A stretch of 64,000 nucleotides of DNA from Cydia pomonella (taxonomy: Eukaryota > Arthropoda > Insecta > Lepidoptera > Tortricidae), in assembly GCF_033807575.1 (NCBI RefSeq), contig NC_084710.1, positions 17,526,357 through 17,590,356 of the forward strand. The letters are read 5' to 3'. Shown here piece by piece: positions 53,541 to 63,231 of this stretch (within the stretch, counting starts at the first letter, position 1; each line of letters starts with the position of its first letter). Under the pieces are notes generated by a model that worked only from the letters and a program-made list of their open reading frames with translations, was not told the DNA's origin and did not search any database. The translations under genes were made by a program, and so were the position numbers.

Positions 53541-54989
53541 ATGATCTTTTTTACAAAATATACTAAATTTTCCCAAGAATAGAACCTGGAGGAAATATCT
53601 TAAACTGAAGGTAGGTAGTGTGATATACCAGGGAACGCTATTTCCTATAGATTTATTTTTATTGTTAAGTCTAAACCATAAAATAGACCATAAAAAAGGT
53701 AAAAACAATTATTTTAATGCATGCATTCTCGTAAATCGCTACGCTGTTACTTATTAGCATAAGTTTATTTATTTCTTTCCGCCCCAGAATTTATAAACAA
53801 AGGCCATGCGGCCGTAAGTTTATTATTCTGCCGCAAAACACCGTTCTAGGGCCGTATTCATAAACGAAAATAAAATACCGATATAATACCTACTTCATTC
53901 TGTCTCGATAACATGATATGGAGAAATATCAACGATATCAATATCTCGTTGTACACAGTTATGACAATAAATGAATCTCATCTTATCTTTTCACGCATAG
54001 TTTTAAGTGATATTGTATATTGTGACATAAATAAATCATATCATATCATAACTTATATAATTTCGGGCCATATGAATGGCAAACGTGCTCGGGGTGGCGT
54101 ACGTATGTGATGGTCGAAATTCGAATGTTATAAAGAGGTCGGCTGGCGGCAGTCTGCACCATGCAGTCCACATGGCTTATGACCGCACAACATGGAGCCA
54201 GAGACAAATCACATGTGGTTGTGATGTTGTCTAAGCAATGAAAGAACAAGGAATAGTAAAAACAAAATACTTTAATTTAAAAACTAGTACTTGCTGCATT
54301 AAAAAAATCTGTCACTTTGACAGAGTTGTGTGCCAATAATATCTTCCCAACAGATCTGAAGGACTTGTGTATGTTGGCTACACATATATATATATAAGAA
54401 TTTGTGGCTGTGTTGCAGGTGAGCGGTAGACTATTTTTGGACAGATGCATACGGCCACAAGTGCTAACTAAAAATTCTAAAACAGGATCTGTTATAAAAA
54501 AAAATTCTAGTCTCAAAAATTATAAATTTTGAGATGTGGCCGTATCAGAAAATATTGATATTACATTTTCAATATCGCAAGGTCGCGTTCGAGAATGAAG
54601 TCCTGATCCATAAAACGTTCTTAAAACAAACAAATAATTCAACGTGAGCTATGTTTGATACGCTGGCATTTTTGTAACAACGGTATCATTTTTTTAGGAC
54701 GCCAATTCAAGGTATATTTTACTTTACAGATAGATACATAGTAAATTCAAAGAGAAAGAAGGTTCATCATTGATTTTGATCACGGTAAGATGGTGCTCTT
54801 AAATGGGCTCGTGCGTGGAGCCAAAGCCAACACGCAGAGTCTCTTTTGACACTTTAATCAAATGTAAGGGGTACTCGGAGCGGATGATACCCTTGCTTAT
54901 GTAATGGGACGCGCGCAGAGGCAGCACTCGCCAGGACTAAAACGAAAGTTTTGAAAAAACATCAAGGTTACAGATTGTTAAACTGATCA
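53541..54989. other. No gene recognised (1.4 kb)
   Basis: GGGCCGTATTCATAAACG near 53850 could be a MITE end, but its partner was not found. TGACATAAATAAATCATATC, then ATATCATAAC near 54023 looks like a LINE tail. Short frames at 54046-54516 have no recognisable content. Confidence 0.3.
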
Positions 54990-55220
54990 TTAATAGCGGA
55001 CTAGACGCACGTGACGGATGGTGCGGCGGACGGCGCTGCAAGCCGCCGCCGCTGTCGTCCAAAACAGGTTCAAATTTCAAAATAGGTACATTTCGATCGT
55101 GCCGCGCGAAAAACCGCTCGCGCCACCCGGTTCCGAGCGTCCCTGTTTTGGACGCCGCCAACTGCCCCGCTCGCAACGCCGTGCGCCACGTACGTCCAGT
55201 CCGCGGCCTTAAAAACAAAT
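54990..55220. other. CpG-rich block with inverted repeat
   Basis: Far richer in GC and CpG than the rest of the window (GCGGCGGACGGCGCTGC, GCCGCCGCCGCTGTCG, CGCTCGCGCCACCCGG). GTCCAAAACAGG (about 55058) is mirrored by CCTGTTTTGGAC (about 55141). Both strands carry frames (64 codons plus, 93 codons minus) as expected by chance in stop-poor GC-rich DNA. It could be a fragment of a repeat or a CpG-rich regulatory block. Confidence 0.4.
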
Positions 55221-55249
55221 AACTGAGTTTTGGCCGAAGGGTGTCAAAT

Positions 55250-55430
55250 TTCGGCGGTTCCGCGGCCGGCTCCCTGACACAGCGGGGTTGCGAAATGCAT
55301 CGCAGCCATAGTGTGTGTTTAAGTTTTTAAGATATATATTTTATAATATGTATGCTAGTTTTAAGGTATTTATCTATGGGTTCATAGTTGCCTGAAAATA
55401 AATATTTTATTTCATTTCAAATGAGTATCA
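55250..55430 (+). mobile_element. LINE 3' UTR, uninterrupted copy
   Basis: CGCGGCCGGCTCCCTGACAC, then AGCGGGGTTGCGAAATGCAT and CGCAGCCATAGTGTGTG, continues TTTTAAGGTATTTATCTATG, GGTTCATAGTTGCCTGAAAA and ends TAAATATTTTATTTCATTTC. This is the same family as 44150-44460 and shows the unsplit order of that region. Confidence 0.7.
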
Positions 55431-56270
55431 GTTCAACAGATTAGATTAGTATTGTCAGACAGTGTTGGGCACATGTGTAGGTACACACGTACACTGGGAA
55501 CACATTTTTTTAATGATATATGAGGCCTAGCAAAGAAATCGTCTAATGATAAGCAATTACAGTCGCCTATGTACAGTGTGCTGCTAAATTGTATAAAGAA
55601 ATTACGATGAATTCATTGATAAATTCGCCATGCAATTTTACGGCTGATGGTACACCTATAACACACGAGAGGTTACGCCTTTAAGATGGGAGTAGGTTTA
55701 GCAGTAGGAAGAAAAAAGCCTGAAGAAAAATTAGGAAGAAAAAAAAATTGTTTTAGCAGTAGGAAGAAAAAGAAATTCAGATTAACTAGTATGGGAGCTT
55801 GATCCTCACGCCCATATTTTTCAAGTTTACAGCCATTTTCTACTGAGAAAGTTGACTTGCCAGATTATAAATATATCACTAGCTTTTAAGAACTACGTAT
55901 TACTCGTACACTATAATTTATACTGTCATAAAAACGTCACTCGTACTTTTCCGTGGTAAAATAAACTTAAATTAGCTTCTGAACATAATGGTCATAATTA
56001 TTCACCGTTATTTAATCCAAAGTACTAGTGATTTATTCAATTATATGACTGACAAAAAAACACGAAAATCGATGAATATCCTTTAACGAAAAGTAATAAG
56101 TTTGAAAAGTAATGACCTACACGTATTTCACCAATACTTATCACCTAGCTAAAAGCCACACTATAGTGGTGGCTTCACTTATATCACTCAACTTTGTTTC
56201 CATACTATTCGCAATACATTCGCCGATGAAGCGCATGAGAGTATTAAACACAGCCAAATTTTCTGAGCCA
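55431..56270. other. No gene recognised (0.8 kb)
   Basis: Unassigned. TTTAGCAGTAGGAAGAAAAA occurs twice near 55700-55770 as a small direct repeat. Confidence 0.35.
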
Positions 56271-56449
56271 TAAAAGCAAGCTTATACCTAATAGCGTTTA
56301 GACAGATACGTGGGTGCTTAAGCCAACATGCCAATTGTTACCGCTCCGTAGCGAACGACTACACTACGCTACGGAGCGGTAACAATTGGCATGTTGGCTT
56401 AAGCACCCACGTATCTGACTAAACGCTATTAGGGATAAGCTTGCTTTTA
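56271..56449. mobile_element. Palindromic element, 83-bp arms
   Basis: TAAAAGCAAGCTTATACC, then AATAGCGTTTAGACAGATAC, GTGGGTGCTTAAGCCAACAT and GCCAATTGTTACCGCTCCGT at the left are mirrored in full at the right, ending GGATAAGCTTGCTTTTA. Few mismatches. The GCCAACATGCCAA motif is shared with the hairpin array in the twin TTAA elements (3398-3835). Confidence 0.8.
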
Positions 56450-56520
56450 TTACCGCTCCGTAGCGTAGTGTAGTCGTTCGCTACGGAGCGTAAACGTTTG
56501 GCATGTTGGCTACGCACCCT
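56450..56520. repeat. Second foldback with CGCTCCGTAGCG
   Basis: TTACCGCTCCGTAGCGTAGT, then CGCTACGGAGCGTAAACG and TTTGGCATGTTGGCTACG. CGCTCCGTAGCG and CGCTACGGAGCG are exact complements around GTAGTCGTT. It continues directly from the larger palindrome and shares its motif set, as if a further arm of the same family had been added. Confidence 0.6.
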
Positions 56521-56524
56521 GGTA

Positions 56525-56650
56525 GGCTTAGCACTGATGTGCCGCGACAGTATCACGAGATACTATGCTTTCCTTTCTAATTAATTCAGTTAGAAAAAGA
56601 CTATCTCGCGGGTGAGATACTATTGCGACGGTTCTGTGCTAAGCCTGCGG
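56525..56650. mobile_element. MITE with AGGCTTAGCAC termini
   Basis: AGGCTTAGCACTGATGTGCC then GACAGTATCACGAGATA at the left is mirrored by TATCTCGCGGGTGAGATAC then TGTGCTAAGCCT at the right. The centre is AT-rich around TCTAATTAATTCAGTTAGA. No ORF. Confidence 0.65.
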
Positions 56651-58604
56651 TATTGCGGCATCTATTTACATATGTCTGGTGCGTCAGGGTGCGTCACATA
56701 CTTGAGAACTGGTAGGTTTATTGTCCTGAGGCACTTATATAGGTAAATAGAGATCTAGGGAGCGATCGGAAATAGCTTCCAGGTGATTGATATTATGTTC
56801 AAGGAAATTCTACCAATATATTTATATTCTATATATATAGGTTGGAAAAAAATATTGGGCCCTGACGGAAAAGTGCCTTAAAACCTTAAGCTATCTAGCC
56901 TCTAATCAATTTCGAAGGAAAAAATCTTATATTTTTAAAAAGAAACAAAACTGCATTCCATTTTTTTACAACTTGCTTGACTAAAAATATTTTTGTGTAC
57001 TAAATATTCGATTTTATGGATATTTTATGTAAGACGGACGAGTGTAAAAATTAATGTTTCTTGGAGAAATTTTAACATTAACTGTATCGACTATCGGGAT
57101 AAAATAGTGAGTGTTCATTTTTTAATTTTTAAGCGGTTCGATACCCGGGCGAGACAAGTGAATTAAAAAATAATAATGCAGCTCGACCAAAGCAGGAGAC
57201 ACATAGAAATATGCATGAAATTTTTTTTTTTCCACCAACACGTTCGGTATTACCAAGTTAACACAAAATTAAGAAAACTGCATTATTTTTCTACCATTTA
57301 CCTATGTAATGTGTAAAGATATTTTAGTTTCAAAACGTAAAATTAAAAAGAAACCCAAGTGTGTTTTATATACCTACTTTTATTATTTGTGTTGTAACGA
57401 GTAAAAAGAAATTTCTGGCAACTATATACTTTACGCATTTTTTTACGGGGAATGAAAAAAGTAACTTATTTTTTACGAGTTCTTTCATACGTTTTCATCA
57501 GGCCGTTACAACTCGCGAATCACGTGCTGGACTTATTTTCTGGGGTACAGGGACAACAGGGGCATTAAATATCGCATAAGTTACGCTTTCGCCTTGTATG
57601 GCAGTAACATATTCCAAAAAAATCATGCATAAGTAAATTTATAAATTCATGCAAATATTGAAAAGAAGTCTCTAACTTGCCACATTTTAGAACACCGCCG
57701 GTCCAATTGGATGTTTGCATTTTTCGATTATTTCTATAATTAATTTCCACATTCGGTTACACTCTCCTTGAGTCCTAAACCACAGATCACAGATTGAGGA
57801 TCATTACAGAGCCCTTGTTGCGGTCTGCTGACCTTTCTTTGGTTAATCGCTCTCATCACTCCATCAGGCCTGCTGTGGCAACAGATGTAGGTCCTACTAG
57901 AGGGAGCATATTAGATTACTTAACTTCAAATTTTAAGGAAGAAGTAATATTTACATAATACTTACTAGTGGCTCTGTGACCTGTAGAAAACCGCGAAACC
58001 CAAATATGGGACCGGCAAGAAACTCGGCGGGACACATCTTTTCAAAACTTTACATCTTATAACTAACATTTCTCATCTTATGAGAAAATGGAATTTAAAA
58101 AGTCAAAAATAACATACAGTAGGTACTTTCTTATAGAAATTTGATGCACTATAGATTGCTAATGCAGGATGTTATCATCGGCAAACATTATTTTATAGTA
58201 TGCTCGGGAACTGACTTATTGCTTAACAACAGTTTTGAATTTAGAGTCTATCCGATCCGAGTCCGATCTTCGGTGACATTTTTTGGTATCTTGGTATAGA
58301 ATTTTATACATTTTCCCAAGAACATGGAAAGCAAAGAAGAAGTGAGGACGTGTGTATTTCTTGGTACTTTTTTATATTTTTGGAAACTCTTTATTATAAT
58401 GGGGTATGACTATGAATTAAAAGAAATAAATGTAGACTGAAAAACATCGCACATTGGTGCTCTCACAATTTTATTATAAATTCAAAACACGACCCTCATT
58501 TCAATTGCGTCCTCTTTCACGACCTTTACTCAAGTAAATTACAAAAATTGGTTTCAAGTGGTAAACAACTTATTTTTCCTTCAACCGCGCGTTGTCCGCT
58601 TCGC
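56651..58604. other. No gene recognised (2 kb)
   Basis: AGCGGTTCGATACCCGGGCG at 57131-57150 contains a box B-like GGTTCGATACC and may be an eroded SINE head. A 72-codon plus-strand frame (57361-57579) and a 61-codon minus-strand frame (57565-57750) have no recognisable content. The remainder is AT-rich. Confidence 0.35.
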
Positions 58605-58855
58605 AACTTATCCCGAGAATTGTCGTAGGCACTACTAGTTTTTACGAAAGCGACTGCCATCTGACCTTCCAACCCATAGGCCTTATTGGGATTAGTCCGG
58701 TTTCCTCGATGTTTTCCTTCACCGAAATGAGACTGATAAATATCAAACGATATTTCGTACGTAGGAACTCATTGGTACGAGCCGGGGGGTTTGAATTCGT
58801 GACCTCCGTATTGCAAGTCGCACGCTCTTACGGCTGCATGCTGTAGGGTGCAACT
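58605..58855 (-). mobile_element. SINE S2, antisense copy
   Basis: On the minus strand: GTAAGAGCGTGCGACTTGCA, then ACGGAGGTCACGAATTCAAA, TACGAAATATCGTTTGATAT, AAACCGGACTAATCCCAATA, AGGCCTATGGGTTGGAAGG and AAAAACTAGTAGTGCCTACG. Box A is truncated at its start; the box B region is degenerate. The 84-codon plus-strand frame is a shadow. Confidence 0.7.
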
Positions 58856-58866
58856 GTATGATACCT

Positions 58867-59055
58867 AAAGGTGAGATTCGGATGCCGACTGCAGCATGCT
58901 ACCTGATACCTAATTTATAAATACATTCATAATTTTCACGGATGTCGTTGCCGCTGTCGCTATTACAATTAGTAAAGAGATTGGCCGTGATATCGCATGC
59001 ATCAACGCAATAACATTGCAACAGTTTTGCTACAGTCGCCAACCAAATGTCACCA
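58867..59055. mobile_element. MITE family M1, copy 2
   Basis: AAAGGTGAGATTCGGATGCC then GACTGCAGCATGC at the left; the reverse complement of the right end is GGTGACATTTGGTTGGCGAC then TGTAGCAAAACTGTTGCAAT. It resembles 4180-4550 in tips and in the order of GCA/CAG-rich motifs, but is about half as long. Confidence 0.55.
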
Positions 59056-59313
59056 TAAGGGTGTCATAAAGTAGAGTCTGGGGGTGGTAGTCTATGGCTG
59101 CGGCCAATCCACCCCTATTACTTTAATCCGGGCTCAACCCCGCATTTGCTGGAAGCACGGTTTAAAAATTCGATGAGAATATTCTCACTTGCACTAATAG
59201 CGTAAAGGATTTAGTTTCAAACCACGCTCGCGTATTCAGCAAATGCTAAATGGTTTTTATCCATCTATCTTAGAAGACAAATTATAATTTAAAAAAAAAA
59301 TGGTTAAATCTTT

Positions 59314-59594
59314 TGACGACCGGTCTGGTCTAGTGGGTAATGATCCTGCCTATGAAACCGATGGTCCTAGGTCCGAATCCCGGTAAGGGTATTTATTTGT
59401 GTGATAAACACAGATATTTGTTCCTGACTAATGGGTATTTTCTATGTATATAAGTATGTATTTATCTAAATTATCTATACAAGTAGGTATGTATGTCGGC
59501 GCCGAGTACTCATAGTGCAAGCTTTGCTTAGTTTGTGGCTAGGTTGACCTGTAAAAGATGTCCCCTAAGATTTATTTTATTTATTTATTTATTC
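59314..59594 (+). mobile_element. SINE S1, third copy
   Basis: TGACGACCGGTCTGGTCTAG with a box A-like TGGTCTAGTGGG, then a box B-like GGTCCGAATCC (one change from consensus), then GTAAGGGTATTTATTTGTGT and TGTTCCTGACTAATGGGTAT. The 3' half is more diverged than in the copies at 46973-47500 and ends in a (TTTA)n tail. Confidence 0.75.
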
Positions 59595-60407
59595 ACTGGA
59601 CAATAGTTTACTGCATACATTCCTATATTGTAGTCATTGGTACCTCTTTTAAAGTAAAAATATGACCTGTGTTAAGATATATAACTACTTACATAATAAT
59701 ACACACATTCATAATCTAACTTTCTGTTTAAGATTTTTTAGGAAGCTATTACTTGAACCATATTTTTAAAACGGTCTTGGCTTATGGAAATTTAGTTTTC
59801 GTAGTAATTTTCAACTTTCTTTTAAGTTATCTTATAAAAATATTTATATTTACTTCACTTGTATAACTCACGAGTAATAAAATCTTGCAAGTCGATTTTA
59901 ACCTACTTCTACTTACAAGGTGTAAATGCATGTAATAGTAAATAATAGTTTTTGTCTACTTAGATACTTACCAATTTTCATTATATATTTAGGTTTTATA
60001 GGAATAAAGTATTATTTTAGATGATTCGTATAAAAAGTATTGTATAGAAAAGTGATATAAATAATCAAGCTTTTTAATCTTGTACTGTTTTAAGTCAATT
60101 CAGCAAGCTTCTTTGCGTAAACACGGTACTCAACTGAAAGGCTCTCTATTACAATATCACGTTTGTATAAAATACTATATCAAATGATCATCATTACCTA
60201 CCCATTTGTAACTAACACGACAGAATGAAGACATTGGAAAACTCATTCATTTGTTCGCCGTTTTCTCGTGCAACGAACTGGGATTTTCAATGGTTGTTTT
60301 TCATGGGGCCTTGGAGGATTTAACTGGAGATGTCAGTAATTTTCTGTACAAAATAGTCTACCGATTTTTGCGGGGGAGGGGCACGTCAAATGTATGGCTC
60401 TTTTTAC
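59595..60407. other. No gene; contains one half of a dispersed pair
   Basis: About 59850-59955 (TACTTCACTTGTATAACTCA, then GTAATAAAATCTTGCAAGTC, GATTTTAACCTACTTCTAC) matches about 63425-63530 with moderate divergence. The remainder is AT-rich and unassigned. The 60-codon frame at 60251-60433 has no recognisable content. Confidence 0.4.
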
Positions 60408-60492
60408 GTAACGTCAGCTGCAGAGAGAGGTGACCCTCCTGCATACCATCAGTCTATCCACGGGGATCATCTCTCTCTGCATCTGACTGTAC
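60408..60492. mobile_element. MITE (GTCAGCTGCAGAGAGAGGTG)
   Basis: GTAACGTCAGCTGCAGAGAG then AGGTGACCCTCC is mirrored by GGGGATCATCTCTCTCTGCA then TCTGACTGTAC. It is the same family as 48515-48588, here with both arms preserved. No ORF; the 71-codon frame crossing it is a shadow. Confidence 0.65.
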
Positions 60493-60839
60493 ATAAACAA
60501 ACGGCAGTCCATACAATACATATAACTGGTAAGCTCTTAAAGGCGACTCCAGTTGGTAAATCCTCCAAGGTAGGGGCAGTACAAAACAGGAGAGTAAATA
60601 CTTAATGAGCTTTTCGCACTGATAAATGAGGTAAGGATCAGATTTGGCATACGTCCAATTTGAGCCAGAGGCCTATTCCGTTTTCTGTTTTAACATTGTT
60701 TAAATATAAAAGGTATATTTCAAATAAAGAAAAATATATTTGATACGTTATTCATCTTATTCTGATGCGACCTTGATTGATGATGGCTTCATTGGTGTTC
60801 ACAAAACTCGATCAGGTATTATTAGGTATTTAACAGACA
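60493..60839. other. No gene recognised
   Basis: Unassigned DNA with no repeat ends seen. Confidence 0.3.
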
Positions 60840-60960
60840 GTATTATTATTATTATTTAAACTTTATTGCACATAAAAAAAGAGTACAACAGGCGGACTTA
60901 ATGCCAATAGGCATTCTCTACCTGTCCACCATAAGGCAAAACAGAGAAACTTCAAGGTGG
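60840..60960 (-). mobile_element. Antisense LINE 3' end with (AAT)n tail
   Basis: TATTATTATTATTATTTAAA, then CTTTATTGCACATAAAAAAA, GGCGGACTTAATGCC and GGCATTCTCTACCTGTCC. It is the reverse orientation of the family at 29030-29160 (GGGTAGAGAATGCC, TTAAGTCCGCC, GTGCGATAAAGTTTAAAT). No ORF. Confidence 0.65.
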
Positions 60961-61166
60961 GTGCAGTGAGAATTAAACAAAAAAACCGTAACTTTTAAGC
61001 GAAATAAAATTTCTAAATAAATACTATAGTATGTTTCATTATACCTTATGACTATGAGTACACAAATTTATACATATATATCGATAAACAAGGATAGATA
61101 CATATACATACAATTGCACGTGCGTTATGGGTTACTTACCGACTAATTCCCACTACGCCTGCTAGA

Positions 61167-61230
61167 TATCGTCTCATAAGGCATCTCGCTTGTTCTTATT
61201 GGTGCGCGTGAGATGCCTGACGTGACGATA
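61167..61230. repeat. Foldback (TATCGTC...GACGATA)
   Basis: TATCGTCTCATAAGGCATCT then CGC is mirrored, with a few mismatches, by GCGTGAGATGCCTGACGTGA then CGATA, around a 16-base loop. Probably a small MITE. Confidence 0.5.
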
Positions 61231-61714
61231 CGACTAAAGGTCGTCTCAAAATCAGAATAAAACCTTATCAAATTGTTACAACAGAATCCTCATGTGAATA
61301 TTAAGAGCTATCTATCGAGTTACAATTAAACGGTTTTCGACTCGATCGTTACTAATTTTACAAATTCAAGGTTTCCTGTAATTGTTCAGTGAAATGATAA
61401 ATTATTTTGGAAGTTATGGAGCTATGATCAAAGTCTGGATCCATTAATAAGGATTTCAGAGTTACATTCAATCATTTGAGCCAGGAGCAATGGACTGGAA
61501 TCAATTACATAATACTTTGAAGATCTTTAATTAAATGCAAATATCTACCTACGATTTTTTTTCATATTTGGATAAATTGAAGTCAATCGAAATTGTGCTC
61601 TAAAAACTTTACATTCAGCTTTTCTTTACTCAAAAATTTACAGATCATACAGCGAAATTTACAAACGCAACTACGATAAAATATTTAAATCTATATTTCA
61701 TATTAATTAGGCAC
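61231..61714. other. No gene recognised
   Basis: AT-rich DNA upstream of the LINE; nothing seen. Confidence 0.3.
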
Positions 61715-63231
61715 ATATGTGATCTAGTGATAGGTGATCTGCTTACACCAAATCAATACGCTTACAGACAAAACATGTCAACTACCGCTGCAGCCCACAA
61801 AATTGTTGATTTTATTATAACAGGTTTGGACAATCGTCATAAAATGGCCGGTATTATGTGTGACCTATCTAAAGCATTCGACGTGATAAGTCACCCAATG
61901 CTATTGGATAAGTTAAAGTATTACGGCGTGACGGGTACGGCGCATCGCTTAATTGCATCATTTTTGTCGGACCGGAGACAACAGGTTAAAGTATTGTCAA
62001 ATGGAAAAAGGTTCCAGTCCGACATTGGCCATAACAAATTAGGCATTCCCCAAGGATCAGCCCTTGGAAATACTTTGTTTCTAGCCTACGTCAATGATCT
62101 CCCATCAGCCATCACCGCCGGGCTGTCAGTACTGTACGCAGATGACACTACGATCATAATCAGCGCGCAAACGTACGAGCAGCTTGGTGAGAACATCAAC
62201 GAGGCATGTAGGCAGTTAAAACGGTCGTTTACTGCAAATGGATTACTCCTTAACGTCAGCAAGTCTAATGTAATGATGTTCTCTGGACAGACAACTACGG
62301 TGCCCCCATGTATAGTAAACTGCTCTATGCCATTGTGTAATGAAACGAAGTTCCTTGGCTTTGTGTTGGATTCGAATCTTAACTGGAAGTGCCATGTCGA
62401 CCAACTGTGCACTAGATTGAGTAGTGCAGTGTTTGCATTACGGAAGTTGAAACCCCTTATTTCGTACATTTCATTAAAATCGGTTTACTATGCTCACTTC
62501 CACTCGCTAATGACGTATGGTGTACTCATTTGGGGAAACTCTACGGATGCCAATCGAGTGCTCATTATGCAAAAACAGGCAATACGAACGCTAGCGGGTG
62601 TGAAGCCAAGGCATTCATGCAGGGACCTTTTCGTGACGCACAAAATAATGACGCACTACTCATTGTATTTATTCGAAATTATTATGTATGTCAGAAATAA
62701 CTTATCTTAGTTTAAACGCGTTGTAGTATCTGGCATAAACATTAGATCTACTAGTCGATTACGAACAGTTCCACGTCGCATGGCACGTGCAGCAAAGAAC
62801 CCGCGTGTCATCGGTCCGACCTATTATGAGCGATTACCTGCAGAAATAAGGACGGAAACATCCGATACGATTTTCAAGCGTCGATTGAGAAACTTTTTGC
62901 TGGAAAACCCATTATATTCAATTAGTGAATTTTTTGACATAACTGTATAACTTATTTTTGCATATTTGACATTGTTTTTGTTTCTTGATTCTATTTCATT
63001 TTTATTTTATTATTGTTTTTCAATAAATTCTGACTTGACGATCCTTTTCAGATGAACATTTCCATTTATTAATTGTTGCTATATGGATTATGATGTTATT
63101 TTTTGTCATTATTAGAATTTATTTTTGACAATCACAATATAGATTCATATAAATTGACATGAATGTAATTTGTAATGCAATCTTATGTTGTGTAATAATA
63201 ATAAATAAATCTAAATCTAAAATCTAAATCA
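61715..63231 (+). mobile_element. 5'-truncated CR1/jockey-like LINE with RT
   Basis: The segment comprises the reverse transcriptase ORF (61727-62950, listed separately), a 3' UTR with CAATAAATTC (about 63020) and a terminal microsatellite AATAAATCTAAATCTAAAAT (63202-63221) typical of CR1-like LINEs. There is no endonuclease domain or ORF1, so it is a dead-on-arrival 5'-truncated copy. The left boundary is approximate. Confidence 0.85.
61727..62950 (+). pseudogene. Non-LTR reverse transcriptase, C-terminal two thirds
   Basis: A frame of 327 codons from a non-canonical GTG at 61727 to TAG at 62708. Motifs by residue: DLSKAFD at 46-52 (RT motif A, catalytic Asp), GIPQGSALGNTLF at 106-118 (motif B; N replaces the usual P after LG), YADD at 137-140 (motif C), LNVSKS at 175-180, LGFVLDSNLNW near 210-220, then YYAHFHSLMTYGVLIWGNS. 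After the TAG the same frame continues with FKRVVVSGINIRSTSRLRTV, then YYERLPAEIRTE and FKRRLRNFLLENPLYSISEF, to a TAA at 62948-62950. Thus one point stop interrupts an otherwise intact C-terminus. The start is not real: the element is 5'-truncated. The minus-strand frame at 62086-62469 is a shadow. The family is CR1/jockey-like; the clade is not certain. Confidence 0.9.

Noticed and set aside
54937..55218. A 93-codon minus-strand frame in the CpG-rich block
   Set aside because: Stop codons are rare in GC-rich DNA, both strands are open, and no domain is recognisable.
62086..62469. A 127-codon minus-strand frame
   Set aside because: Antisense shadow of the LINE reverse transcriptase ORF.
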